From assembly GCA_030583905.1 (NCBI GenBank), contig CP129481.1, positions 62,001-126,000 on the forward strand: a stretch of DNA of 64,000 nucleotides. The letters run 5' to 3'. This document shows, piece after piece, positions 34,801-44,500 of the stretch; the stretch's first letter is position 1; every line of letters begins with the position of its first letter. The position numbers were made by a program, and so were the translations under genes. The DNA is from Anaerolineales bacterium. Its GTDB lineage: Bacteria > Chloroflexota > Anaerolineae > Anaerolineales > Villigracilaceae. A model generated the notes under the pieces. The model was not told the DNA's origin. It saw nothing but the letters and a program-made list of their open reading frames with translations, and ran no database searches.

Positions 34801-37260
34801 GAATGTCTTGTTCGGGATACGATGATCGAGACATCAAAAGGGGTAAAACCGATTCAAGATATTCAAGTAGGGGATTATGTCCTTTCGTTCAACCACTTGA
34901 CCAACCAAACCGAATATAGACAGGTGCTTCACACCATGAAGAATCCCGTGCCAAATAAATTGATCAAGGTAGCGGGAATTGTCTGCACGCCAAATCACCC
35001 AATATTCACAAAGGAGAACGACTATGTCGAAGCACAAAAGATCAGTGGAGAGGCACTGCATATATTGCGGAAAGAGGTTTATGACCTACCCCAAAGGAGC
35101 AGAGACTGCAAAGTATTGTTCAAAATCGTGCGCTTCTCTGGATCGCGATCCGGAAATAAACAAGCGGGCAGCCGAAAAGCGACGCAAGCCTCCTGTAATC
35201 AAATACTGTTTGGAATGTGGAAAACGTTTTGTAACGCCTTCGCTGGGACAAACCTCTGCAAATCGGAAATTTTGTTCCCCAGCCTGTACAACTCGATACC
35301 GCTTTCGCGATCCTGCATTGAGAAGATGGTATGCAGAAAGGTTATTGCAGGGAGGCAATGGCTGGAAGGGCAAGAAAAACCCACAAACTGCAGAGAGGAT
35401 GCGATTAAACAACCCGACCAAGGACCCCAAAGTAGTGGAGAAAATAAAACAGAAAATGAAAGGACGTACCTTTCTCTCCCGTGGCGGAAATGGAAAACTG
35501 ACAAAGCAACAGATAAGCCTCTGTCGAGCTCTGGGCTTGCCAGAGAATGCAATGGAGCATGTAATACCCACTGCCAAAGCAAAAGAACACTTCCAATCCT
35601 TGCCGACTTCATACAAAATAGATATAGGTATACCGGAGGTAAAACTCGCAATCGAGGTAGATGGGAATACACACAAAAACAAGAAATGGAAATTTCTGGA
35701 CCGCCGCAAAACGGCGGTCTTGAATTTTCTAGGGTGGAACGTGTTGAGGTTCTGGAACGAGGAAGTGGATCAGGATTTGGAGAAGTGTGTCCAGACGGTT
35801 ATGTCTACAATTTCGAAGTTGAAGGAAACAACAACTACTTCGCCAACGGAGTCCTAGTCCATAACTGCCACCAGTTCAAGTCCAAATCCTCGGATCGGGG
35901 AATTGCCTTCCACCAACTTGTCGAAGCCACAAAATACACTCTGACATTGACCGGTACCTTCTTCGGAGGAAAGAGCACTTCCATCTTCTGGCTGCTCCAT
36001 CGCCTGAATGCCGGCGTCCGCAAGGACTTCGCCTTCAATGACGAAAAACGCTGGGCACGATTGTATGGCGTTTTGGAGATGACCCGCAAAAGCAAACGCA
36101 ACGAGGAGGATGGTGATGAAGATGGGTACACCGGCAATCGAAGGTATCAGAATCAGGCAAAGGAGCAACCTGGTATTTCGCCTGCCATTGTAAATCGCCT
36201 GCTGGACACCACAGTGTTCTTGTCCTTGAAGGATCTGGGACTGGCATTGCCGCACTACGCCGAAGAAGTGGTGACACTGGAAATGACCGATGAACAAAGC
36301 AGCCAATACCGTGTCATGGCGAAGAAGTTATACGATCTTGCCATAAAGAACCGACGCTACCTCTCGACATGGCTGCAGTGGACTCTGGCGCGTCCAAACT
36401 CTGCCTTCCGGGATGAAGTCGTGGAGGTGGATGAAGTAAATCGGAAAGGAGAAGTGATTCGACGAAAGGAACTGATGGAGTTACCAGCAGTGGTTGACGA
36501 GGAATCTATGCCCAAGGAATCCTGGCTGGTGGATTTCTGTCGAGCCGAACGGCAGCAGGGACGTAAGGTGTTGATCTATCTGCGTCAGACTGGAACCCGC
36601 GATATTCAGGACCGTATCTTGAAAGTGCTGCGGGATGGCGGGGTACGGGCGGAAGTCCTGACCAGAGGCGTCAATCCACGCAAGCGCGAGGAATGGATCG
36701 CCAAGCGGGTGGTGGGTCTGGATGCACTGGTGGTCAATCCGCGCCTGGTGGAAACCGGTCTTGACCTTGTTGCCTTCTCCTCTGTTGTCTTCGCAGAAAT
36801 TGAATATAGTCTCTACACTTTATGGCAAGCTGTTCGGCGAGTATGGAGGCTGGGTCAGACCAAACCCGTGAAGGCAATCTTCTCAGTCTACAGTGAAGCG
36901 ATGGAAGCAAGGGCGCTGGCATTGATGGGACAGAAAATGAAAGCTGCTCAACTCCTGTATGGGGACGAGGTAGGCGGGGCAATCGTCCCCGAAGAAGACG
37001 GAGATATTCTCATGAAGTTGGCGCGTGAAGCGCTGGAGTCGGCGGACCTGCCTGATCTGCAATCGCTCTTTGCAGATGAAGTGGCTGTCTCGAATTCACC
37101 TATGGGTTGCCCGACAGCTCCAAGTGTGCCGTTACCTGTTCCTGAAATGCCAAAGACGGTTTCCTGGTCTGACTGGATGACACAAAGGGGCGTGGTGGGG
37201 AGGGCAGCAGGGAGACCCCGTTCCAAACAGGCAATGCAAAATCAAGTATCGCTTTTCTAA
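31843..37260 (+). CDS. DUF6094-like adenine methyltransferase-SNF2 helicase fusion with two inteins
   Basis: 1805 residues before splicing, about 1106 after. The N-terminal methyltransferase has SAM-binding LLDPCAGEGTAAS (about residue 38) and the N6-adenine motif NPPY (about residue 104). The helicase part begins near residue 400. Its Walker A would read GEMGAGK|TTIG once intein 1 (residues 434-778) is removed, and its Walker B region MLVADE|CHQF once intein 2 (988-1341) is removed. Zinc-binding CPTCGSP lies between them. The C-terminal lobe has LVETGLDLVAFSSVVF and QAVRRVWRLGQTKPVK, a SNF2-type motif VI. The ATG at 31843 follows AAGGAGA. The protein may modify or protect element DNA, but its real role is unknown. 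It is active only if both inteins splice. Confidence 0.82.
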   Translation: MRPPAIEKLGFFPTADTVVVILKTYFKPADSGRLLDPCAGEGTAASILAKALNCQSWGAELSPARAALAADKMDRLFNTPWSSCHLTGESITLLFLNPPYSHDRLGDQKRLELEFLKSTTPKLIRGGVLIYIVPHPLLRDLDVASHLAGYYENIRIYRYPETGFNQVIVLATRRVKYKIPSHEEVHQVQAWAESEPPMLVEVDEPLYELLPATDKGSGGQPIRFSRLDWQPEEIVDATQKRGLHSSKEWLDLLNPSRGLGELKQPVMPLKRGHIAMLMASGMMGTLRLNDADGKPMLVKGRVVKVTEKVEENTDKKGNVTSEIFRDRFVSTVAILRQSGIEIIDTVVPLSKFMHKYGDQIGAHILSVYRPLYNFDPTADETAILDTLGTKRKPLPGQEKAGLLPAQRHIAAGVARAIKKHGVGNLQGEMGAGKSQRLSAKIYTPTGFKLMGDIKVGDQVINPDGGYANVIGVFPQGIMDIYRVSFSDGSYTDCTADHLWEVRSPLRKWRGRPAYVKPLRQIMSESLAHPTTGNYQVFIPMTKPVEFQKRLLLIHPYVLGALLGDGHMAGANITCADQEILDEVERLSQPNIALKHSDRYTWNLISRSRNGQNHIRLSLRDLQLDDKTAKNKFIPKQYLYSCIEDRISLLQGLFDTDGNVVSGTGVEYITISKQLAHDVRELVQSLGGTVTLRTKIPTYTYKGEKRKGSLAYRLHIKLPSYIKPFRLSRKANAYRPQGKYEPHRSIVKIEHVGQDYAQCIMLDSENQLYVTDEYIVTHNTTIGSGVVELLDAYPAIVLCPPHLVPKWIREIEETIPDARAMEITRIGRNADDPGDVNDVRNFLQRYEAGELGQKPVAVIAHTSAKYGAGWEPAVMRRRFVDEDDGRVFEALCCPTCGSPIQINLPGGFVKVANTMDDLGDKRRFCEAEISGYELDEHKCLKRDEHGNPLWGKRKCGTPLFQFIGRRWAIADYIAKHARDQFKMLVADECLVRDTMIETSKGVKPIQDIQVGDYVLSFNHLTNQTEYRQVLHTMKNPVPNKLIKVAGIVCTPNHPIFTKENDYVEAQKISGEALHILRKEVYDLPQRSRDCKVLFKIVRFSGSRSGNKQAGSRKATQASCNQILFGMWKTFCNAFAGTNLCKSEILFPSLYNSIPLSRSCIEKMVCRKVIAGRQWLEGQEKPTNCREDAIKQPDQGPQSSGENKTENERTYLSLPWRKWKTDKATDKPLSSSGLARECNGACNTHCQSKRTLPILADFIQNRYRYTGGKTRNRGRWEYTQKQEMEISGPPQNGGLEFSRVERVEVLERGSGSGFGEVCPDGYVYNFEVEGNNNYFANGVLVHNCHQFKSKSSDRGIAFHQLVEATKYTLTLTGTFFGGKSTSIFWLLHRLNAGVRKDFAFNDEKRWARLYGVLEMTRKSKRNEEDGDEDGYTGNRRYQNQAKEQPGISPAIVNRLLDTTVFLSLKDLGLALPHYAEEVVTLEMTDEQSSQYRVMAKKLYDLAIKNRRYLSTWLQWTLARPNSAFRDEVVEVDEVNRKGEVIRRKELMELPAVVDEESMPKESWLVDFCRAERQQGRKVLIYLRQTGTRDIQDRILKVLRDGGVRAEVLTRGVNPRKREEWIAKRVVGLDALVVNPRLVETGLDLVAFSSVVFAEIEYSLYTLWQAVRRVWRLGQTKPVKAIFSVYSEAMEARALALMGQKMKAAQLLYGDEVGGAIVPEEDGDILMKLAREALESADLPDLQSLFADEVAVSNSPMGCPTAPSVPLPVPEMPKTVSWSDWMTQRGVVGRAAGRPRSKQAMQNQVSLF
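33142..34176 (+). other. Intein 1 with LAGLIDADG endonuclease, inserted in Walker A
   Basis: 345 residues in frame. It starts with Ser (SQRLSAKIYTPTGFKLMGDI) right after GEMGAGK and ends VTDEYIVTHN, followed by Thr as the +1 nucleophile. Block B TxxH is TADH. The centre holds two LAGLIDADG helices, YVLGALLGDG and LLQGLFDTDG, with both catalytic Asp residues kept, so the endonuclease looks intact. Base composition is more AT-rich than the flanking gene, as expected for an acquired selfish element. Insertion between GK and T of a P-loop is a classic intein site. Confidence 0.9.
34804..35865 (+). other. Intein 2, inserted in Walker B, with an endonuclease gene nested out of frame
   Basis: 354 residues in frame. 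It starts with Cys (CLVRDTMIETSKGVKPIQDI) after MLVADE and ends NYFANGVLVHN, followed by Cys of CHQF. Block B is TPNHPIF. Only about 90 N-terminal and 30 C-terminal residues look like a Hint splicing domain. The ~230 residues between them match no domain in this frame, because that DNA encodes a homing endonuclease in the +1 frame. The intein frame nevertheless stays free of stop codons throughout. Confidence 0.88.
35024..35857 (+). CDS. Nested zinc-finger/Vsr-like (EDxHD) homing endonuclease
   Basis: 277 residues in the +1 frame relative to the intein. It has its own AAAGGAG site eight bases before ATG 35024. Two CxxC...CxxxC zinc fingers (C12, C15, C32, C36 and C62, C65, C84, C88) are followed by a basic linker and a Vsr/DUF559-type nuclease core: Y198-x-D200, E211-V-D213, H217, D226 and GWNVLRFWN. 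E-D-x-H-D nucleases of this type are a known homing endonuclease family linked to inteins and phage genes. The first codons and the last ~25 double-code with intein splicing blocks. The stop lies eight bases before the intein's last codon ends. The activity is inferred. Confidence 0.85.
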   Translation: MSKHKRSVERHCIYCGKRFMTYPKGAETAKYCSKSCASLDRDPEINKRAAEKRRKPPVIKYCLECGKRFVTPSLGQTSANRKFCSPACTTRYRFRDPALRRWYAERLLQGGNGWKGKKNPQTAERMRLNNPTKDPKVVEKIKQKMKGRTFLSRGGNGKLTKQQISLCRALGLPENAMEHVIPTAKAKEHFQSLPTSYKIDIGIPEVKLAIEVDGNTHKNKKWKFLDRRKTAVLNFLGWNVLRFWNEEVDQDLEKCVQTVMSTISKLKETTTTSPTES

Positions 37261-37266
37261 ACGACA

Positions 37267-37293
37267 GCAGTCCGGGTGTGTAGCCCGGACTGC
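37267..37293 (+). terminator. Hairpin after the methyltransferase-helicase gene
   Basis: A perfect 10-bp stem, GCAGTCCGGG and complement, with a 7-base loop, seven bases past the stop. No T-run follows, so it may stabilise the mRNA end or attenuate rather than terminate. Confidence 0.45.
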
Positions 37294-37316
37294 GCTATCC
37301 TGTAATGGAGGTTATG

Positions 37317-37745
37317 ATGGAAAAACAACCAAGATGCAAAAAATGCGGTCGGCGGTTGAAATCTCCCCTGAGTATTGCAATCGGCATGGGTCCCAAGTGT
37401 GCAGGGATTAAGCCCACCTCGAGGAGAAGTGTTCGTATTCAGAGCAAACCAAGTTCTCGCACAGCTTATTCTGATAAGAAGCTAGTCCAGGTGCAAGCAT
37501 CCCTTTTCACGGGTGAATTGCCAAAAAAGCGACTGAGCAAGAGAGAACTGTTTCGCAGACGCAGAGAGGAGCGCCGACGATTGTTCGAGACACGATTGCC
37601 ATTCCAATGCGGATTGGTGTTGCCGGCGAGAAAGCCGCTGGTGTACACTCCGCTGGAAGATGGCTCATGGCGGGAAGACTATAGCGGAAGGGTGATCTCG
37701 CATGAAAGGCTGCAACAATACCTAGTGAGGTTCAGGTTTATATAG
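37317..37745 (+). CDS. Zinc-ribbon protein (DUF6011-like)
   Basis: 142 residues. The N-terminus CKKCGRRLKSPLSIAIGMGP followed by KCA matches the small DUF6011-type zinc-binding motif seen in phage and element proteins. The rest is basic and Arg-rich (RRRREERRRLFETRLPFQCG), suggesting nucleic-acid binding. GGAGG lies just upstream; ATG 37317 has better spacing than 37314. A strong terminator follows and closes the plus-strand module. Confidence 0.6.
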   Translation: MEKQPRCKKCGRRLKSPLSIAIGMGPKCAGIKPTSRRSVRIQSKPSSRTAYSDKKLVQVQASLFTGELPKKRLSKRELFRRRREERRRLFETRLPFQCGLVLPARKPLVYTPLEDGSWREDYSGRVISHERLQQYLVRFRFI

Positions 37746-37752
37746 ACAGCAG

Positions 37753-37785
37753 GCCCCTGATTGGTTTAAGATCAGGGGCTTTTTT
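37753..37785 (+). terminator. Intrinsic terminator at the end of the plus-strand module
   Basis: A 9-bp stem, GCCCCTGAT / ATCAGGGGC, then TTTTTTGTTTT. It lies between converging transcription units. Confidence 0.85.
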
Positions 37786-37838
37786 GTTTTAAGGATAGAA
37801 TTTGAATTCTTTAACAAACTTTTTTTACGCAACTTGTT

Positions 37839-38576
37839 TCATTTCTTTTTCTTCAATTCGCCTTCTAGTTCGGTCAAAGTGGTTGATATACTTCTTATCA
37901 GGCTCATAGCGATTTCTTCATAATTTATTTGAACTGCATGAGATTTATCTGCCTTCTTCGTACGTTTTGCCTGAGAACTTTTGTCTTCAATTTCAAGCAA
38001 TTCTACCCATTGAGTAATCGATTTCCACACTTGCAATTCTGCCTCGTCAAGGGTTTCAATGGCTGCAACATTTGCTTTCGCAGGTCGAGTAGCAGGAACC
38101 ACCTTCATAAGAAGAAGTGAAATAACAAGGCGTGTAAGATTATCAAAAAGCTCGACCGATAGCTGATCTTGTTTTGATTCGTAGCGGTTGAAATATGCAA
38201 ATGGATTCTCGCTCGGCCTTAACCGATCTAAAACCTGTAAAACATGCTTATATGGTGCAAGTGGATACGCATTGCCTGGAAGATTTGCACGCCGCTCCCA
38301 GAGTTTGATAATAATCTCCGTTGCTTCCTTGCGTGCTTTCGAACGTGTGGCAACAGAAGAGTCATTTTCGGCAGTGTTAATGAGTTCAGCTAAGTGGAAT
38401 GCCATCCAGCGCCCAAGTGTGTCATTCCCATCCTCAAGTCCTAATTCATGGACGAGATGTTTTCCAAGCCCCAAGATGTCCTTCGGCACTTTCAATTGTT
38501 CCGTCTTTTTTGATGAGAACGATCTTTTTGGACTTAACTGTTTTTTCTTTATCTTTTTCATATCTCGATTGGCCAT
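37839..38576 (-). CDS. Hypothetical helical protein overlapping the Avs-like gene
   Basis: 245 residues, Lys-rich and helical, with a basic N-terminus (KKIKKKQLSPKRSFSSKKTE) and a basic C-terminus. No catalytic motif. It starts 131 bases inside the 3' end of the Avs-like gene in another frame, which implies tight translational linkage. It ends the minus-strand defence block. It may be a partner, inhibitor or target-recognition subunit of the large NTPase. Not recognised. Confidence 0.55.
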   Translation of the reverse strand: MANRDMKKIKKKQLSPKRSFSSKKTEQLKVPKDILGLGKHLVHELGLEDGNDTLGRWMAFHLAELINTAENDSSVATRSKARKEATEIIIKLWERRANLPGNAYPLAPYKHVLQVLDRLRPSENPFAYFNRYESKQDQLSVELFDNLTRLVISLLLMKVVPATRPAKANVAAIETLDEAELQVWKSITQWVELLEIEDKSSQAKRTKKADKSHAVQINYEEIAMSLIRSISTTLTELEGELKKKK

Positions 38577-41500
38577 AGCTGTAATTCTTTCGTGTTATTT
38601 GAATCTCAACAATGAGATCCATTTGTGTTGTATTTAGAACTTCATCTAAGGATTCTTTTGTGATTTGAAGTCTCCAGCCATCAGAGCGAGGCGAACTACT
38701 GTAAATCAATCTGTTCTCCGGTTCGTCACCACGTGTATCCCCCCATGCCTCATAGATCAGCGCTGTGGTTCCGTGCTTACTGTCTATCCATCTTATCGAG
38801 TTTTCATGAATGAATTGAAGATTCAAGATTTTCGCCAACATTTTAGAAGGTAAGACCTGAATCGACTTAACTCCATATCTTAGCGGGTCATCGTCATCTA
38901 TTCGTGATTCGCTTTTTCCGTAATCAAGCCAACCTAGCAAACGATATGGTGGCTGATTAATTTCAAAGTCATTCCCGCTTTTGGGAAAGTTATAACTCCA
39001 AGCTTCAGCGGTCTGCAAAGCCCGCATGAGTGCTTCAGAAGTTTCCGGCGAAACTAACGCAGTCCGAAGCTCTAGGGAGTTCGTAAAATAGTGAGAAAAC
39101 GTATCATGTTGGCTCTCAATAACAACTAAATTATCCAGAGTGCCTATTCCAATTTCAGCCAAAACTTCTTCATCGCTGATGGGTGTTTCAAGCCAAGTAT
39201 TAACTTCTGACAATGGTGCGATCCAGAATCGAGACTCAGGGGGGTTCGGATTGCGGAGGTCTGAAAGCCAAACTGGAGGAGAGGTAAGCAACGTCTTACG
39301 CAAAATATATTCCAGACTGTCGTCTTCCTCGTCAGTACTTTTTGCCAATGGATGGTTTTGCATCAACTCACCTATCGTAGTCCACATTGCATGCAACTCT
39401 AGATAAGTGTGAAACCGTTCAATGGTTGGATATGAGCCATGTCTATGAGACGTGAGCAAATAATCTCGATCAGAAATACGATATTTCCGTGGCTCGTCTT
39501 CCCATGCCCAAGGGTTATTTTGTACACCCCAGTCATCAACAATTCGTTGCTCAGCTGCGTCTAAAAAGGACTCTGAATCTATATCGGCGAATGCACGAAT
39601 TGCGCTCGAATACCAGTATGGCAACGTATCCATCGAATCAAAATGGAAGCGCCGATTCTTAGAATCTTCATATTTGTAGGGCTGGAAGACGAACTCATAC
39701 GATTTCCACTTTGCTTTTCTCCGAGGTAATCGACCAGAATTAGACTTCTTCAACAAGAGCATCTGAGACTTATCAAGCGAAAAATTTCCGCTCGCGAGAA
39801 GTTTACTGGCAGCAGACTTAGCAATTGAACGAATTACAACATGTGGGAACTTCTCATCCGACGCTATTCCCAGAAGCCAGATTCCATAATTAACCAATTT
39901 TGCTGGATTCTCGGATGCTAGCCTTTCAAGTACTAAAAGAAGCCAAAGCCGAGCAGACAGCCAGTAAAACGGAGCATTGGGGTTGCGATAAGAAATATCT
40001 CGTTTTTGATCATAAAGTTCAATTATTGAATTTAGAGTAGCAGAGTCTCCTAATTGAACAAGATTTCTGAGAGTATGGGCTGCCCGCCAACGGAGCCGCA
40101 CATCGATGTCTCCCATTAGCGCGTAGATATAGCGCGCTATGCCTCCCGGAGTATCTTGTGGAATATCATTAATATCTAAACTATTCCTTTCGCCAATTGG
40201 AATACGGTCAAAAAGACTTTGAGAATAACGCGTAAGTATTTCAGCAGCTTCCGACGGATGGTAATAACTTGCAAGCACGCCAATTAGTGCGTAGATAGCG
40301 GGTGCAGTCAATGTATTTACATAGCGCTCTAAGGCTTCAAGTAAGGATTCGCAGATCTTTACTTCTGATGCATTAGATTTCTCGAGAAATTTAGGAAGCT
40401 GAGACTCCCCATATGGGAGCCATCGACTTAGCTCAGGTAAGAAATCAATTGCGATTTGAAGAATATGATCCTTTGACCAAGCTTCAACCGAGGGCGATCC
40501 ACTCCAATCAACGACACGTCTCAAGATAGCAAGTGGAATTTCATATGCAGGCACAATTGGAGCCGTAGTTTTTCTTAATGCATCAAGGTGCAGGGCCCGA
40601 TCACCTAAAGCAACCTTGCTGCCAATTCTGTCTAATATTTTTTCAATTGGTACATATTCATTTGCATTCGAAGCGCTTGTGTTAACTTGGAGAATTACAG
40701 CAATTATTTCTTGGGGAGTCACGAATCTCGATGATGGCAATTCCATACTATCTAAGAATTCCTGCCATTTTGTGTGAACTTCTTTGGTGACCGTGTCTAT
40801 TGTATCGGCTTGAGTTGATGACAATCCTGAGATCGACTTTGGCGTTTCGTGAAAAGTTGTTGTTTGCCAGAGCTTGCCCATCCAAAAACCAGCTTGTTCA
40901 TTGCCGAGCAGTTCCCGTAATTTTGTCAATAACTCAGGCCGGGTACTTTGACCAAATCTCATCAGTTCTTCATGTGCCAGATATTCGGATAATAAGATTG
41001 ATTCTGAGTTGCTAATTGTGCTTGACGCCGCCGCCACAATAGTATTAATCAAATCAGTACTGAATTCATTGAGAAGAGACGAAAAAGCTGATGCCTGCAT
41101 TGGCGACATTTGATGCTGTAAAACAGCCGTTTCAAGTAGAGGCGGCAATATACGCTCACGCCATGCTATATCTACATCCTCCCATTGCCCAGCAGCCGCT
41201 AAAGCAGTAGAAATGTCCAAGGTTGTGAGAGCCTGCATAGCTCGCTCCCAAGGAAAATGATCGTTATCAGATAGACGAACGGCGGTGTCGGCGATCACAG
41301 TGGCTAAGATGCTTGCTGAAGTTCGTCTATCATTAGTGGACATCGAGGTCACAGCGCGTTGAGTTAGGGGGGCGAGGAGGGCAATCTCGTGAACCGAATC
41401 CACATTGACATCTGCTGCAACTTCAAGAGCAGTATTAAATAGAATTTGTGCATCTGGCAGGCTGATTGGAACAAGAAGGCGCACGAAGTCAATTATCGAC

Positions 41501-44500
41501 GAAATCTTATCTTCAGCAGAGGTCTTCAGACTTTTAAGGGATGTAGTTCGCATTGCAGCTATTTGAAGTATTTGTGGATGTAGCGATCTATCCAGAGCAA
41601 AGTTGGCAAGTATCTTTGTTTCAGCGGATGTCGAGTTGTTGGTTCCTAGGAGTTTCAGTGAGTATCTAAGCAGAACTTCTCGGTCTGCAAGAGGCAATAT
41701 CATGAGGCGAGCTATGGATAATGCACATGCGGTCCTCATCACAAGTGCTTCATAGGGACGTCGGTTGAATCTATATTGATCACTTCCATAGTGATTAATC
41801 GCGGTCTCTAGATTTATCTCAATGTCGCTTGGTGGAATTAAGCCAAGGAGGATTTGGGCACGTGTATCATACAGACTCACAATGGGCTTTAGAAGATTGC
41901 TTATTTCTTCTTCTATTTTGTCATGCCAGCTCTTTGCTTCCTCAATATTTTTGAACCGATGATCCTCTGGTGATGGCTCAAAATCGACTTGATATGTTTC
42001 CAAGGTCGTTTGACGCCCAGAAAGCCTTTCTAATAAAGCATGCGCACGAAAACTCAACTCGATTGCAGCAACTTCGGATGAGACAAGTGGATTGCGCCGA
42101 CGTCCCTTATAATCAGCAATACGCTCTAGCACTGGAATCACAGACGAACGATTGCCACTTCTGGCAACAATTGTTTCACAGGCTGTAAGGATTGTATCCA
42201 AGTATTGAATTATGGGCCTGTCGTCTCTCCAAATATTATCCCGTGAATAATCTAGGCGTATAAGTCCTCGACGGAGAAGTTTACTGAGACTCATTTCAAG
42301 CCAAGCTAGGTCGATTTCCTGCCCCGCGAGAGCCAAGGGAACCAACAGGAATATACCCCATGGAGTTCCAACCTTTGCGTCAGTAATGTAACTCTCAACC
42401 AAGTGAGATTCCCCTGACGTAATCAGCTTAAACGATAAGTTTGATGCTACCCTTAAGAGCATGGATTTTGGATTCCATCGCAATACGGTCGCTAATGAGT
42501 TTTTTGCTCCCTGAATGCGAAGAACAGCCTCTGCTTCAGCCTGAATATCGCGGTCAAATATTGGCCATAAATTCGGTTGCGAATTGGAATGCTGTTCCTT
42601 TTCCATACGGCCGTGTTCACGACGGGCTTGTAGCCATGCTTCTAGTAAGCGACGACCTTCTCGAACCGAAATAACATCTCCATTTTTTGCATCTTTGACC
42701 ATCATGTGAAAAAGGAGATGACCATGATTTTCGATTTCACTCGATTCGCGCAGAATTTCCCTAACAGCATCCTGCGCGAAGAATGCAGATAAGTCCGGAT
42801 TGTCAACAATCATTTTACGGACAGCCGTATCAGTCTTCAGGGCATCTGCGCCAATTAGAAGAGTAAACATAGCATCGACGTTGTTTCCAGTCTCTCTACA
42901 AACTCTCATGGCAGTCCGTAAACGCTGCCGTTGTACTTCGCGTTTTAGCACTGGATCACTGATAGCCTTAGGTAGTAAGTTCGAATTTATTAGCTCAATG
43001 ATATCTGATCCCCTCCCTGCTGAAAACTGTGCGGATGCGACATGCGTAGCGGCATATGCGTCAAAGTGATGTCTTTTTGAGAAGTAATCTGCAATGCGAA
43101 CATTTATTGTTGAGAGTAAATCATTGCCTTCGATCCGAACAAATTGTTCAAAATCCTCATCAGAAAAGCTTACCAATTCATTAACGACTCTTACCCCGGG
43201 TGCCAAGTCGTTACAAACGTCACGGACATGAGCTTTTGATAAATCTGTGACTGCAGCTAAATCGCCCAAGGGTATTGGGCGAGGTAACGCAGTAAGCCCA
43301 GCACACAGCACCTTGAGATTCTGGTGCTGGCCCTCCTTGCGGAGGGCCAGTTGGAAGCTATCTCGAAAAATCTGATCAAGCACCTTGCCATTTGGTCGCA
43401 AATAATCTAAAGCGCTTGTGGGGTCATTGCCGGCCAATTCCATAGCATATTGCTGTACACGAGGATTGCCTCCCGACAGAGAATGAAAGTCATCAATCCA
43501 TGTATCAGATGCCTCATTCCATATCCATCTTGTGTGTGTGGCCGTTTCATCTCGAGAAAAACCGGGGATCTGAATTTCAGTAAATCCATTTGGAAGATCC
43601 AGTTCATGGAGACGCCCTGTTCGACAAGAAACTAAAAAACGTACATTACTAGGCAGATCGCCGATCCTTACAAAATCATGGACAAAACTAGACTCTGGTG
43701 GCACATGTGTGTTTGCAGCTGTTATGGAGTTATCCGCTGCATCCACACTAATTACAAGTAAGGCATTCCGATCTTGAGCGGCTACAACTTCAGCTGCTTT
43801 CTCCAGCCGCTTTTTGAACACTCTCGCATAATCATGATCGTGTCTCCGCGTTACCAGTAATGGCGTATGGAGACGAGCGGCAAGGTCATTGCTAAGTTGC
43901 AGAAAAGCATCTTTTGGCAGGTGGCGATAAGCATCCGCATCCAGATAGCGACCGCTTCCATAGCAGTCAAAGACAATGACAACCGAAGAAGGTGGCAATA
44001 AATTGCTTATTTCCTGTAAGATAGTTGTTTTGCCTGAACCGCCGTCTCCAAAAAGACATATCCGCTGATTGCCGGACACCATTTTTTCTGCTATCTCTTT
44101 TGAGATTTCGCGCGAAACCAAGTGCTTTACTTCTTTTATTGAAGAAGGACAGGGAAACAACGCAGCAGGATCAAAAAATCCAAAGCCTGCCAATATGGAG
44201 TAACGATTCACGATTTCCCCTTTAGCTTCCGGCAACATCTTTCGACGTATAGACATCATCAGATCATTGAGAGCGGATCGTGCATCGTCATCTATCCAGT
44301 TGGAAATAGTTCGAATAATGTTTTCTTCGAGTGCAAATCGCGACTGACTTCCACATGAAGACAGATCAAAAACACTTTTGAATAATTTGAAATCCGAATC
44401 TGACAGTCCACTTGCTGATTGGAGCGTGGCCAAATCGGTTTTATACTTTGGTGTATCGATTACGCTTGGATCTAAATTGTCTGATAGTACATTAATAACC

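Noticed and set aside
34804..35865. Frameshift or pseudogene inside the methyltransferase-helicase
   Set aside because: The main frame has no stop and both splice blocks are intact. The other frame is a complete gene with its own ribosome site, so nesting explains it better than damage.
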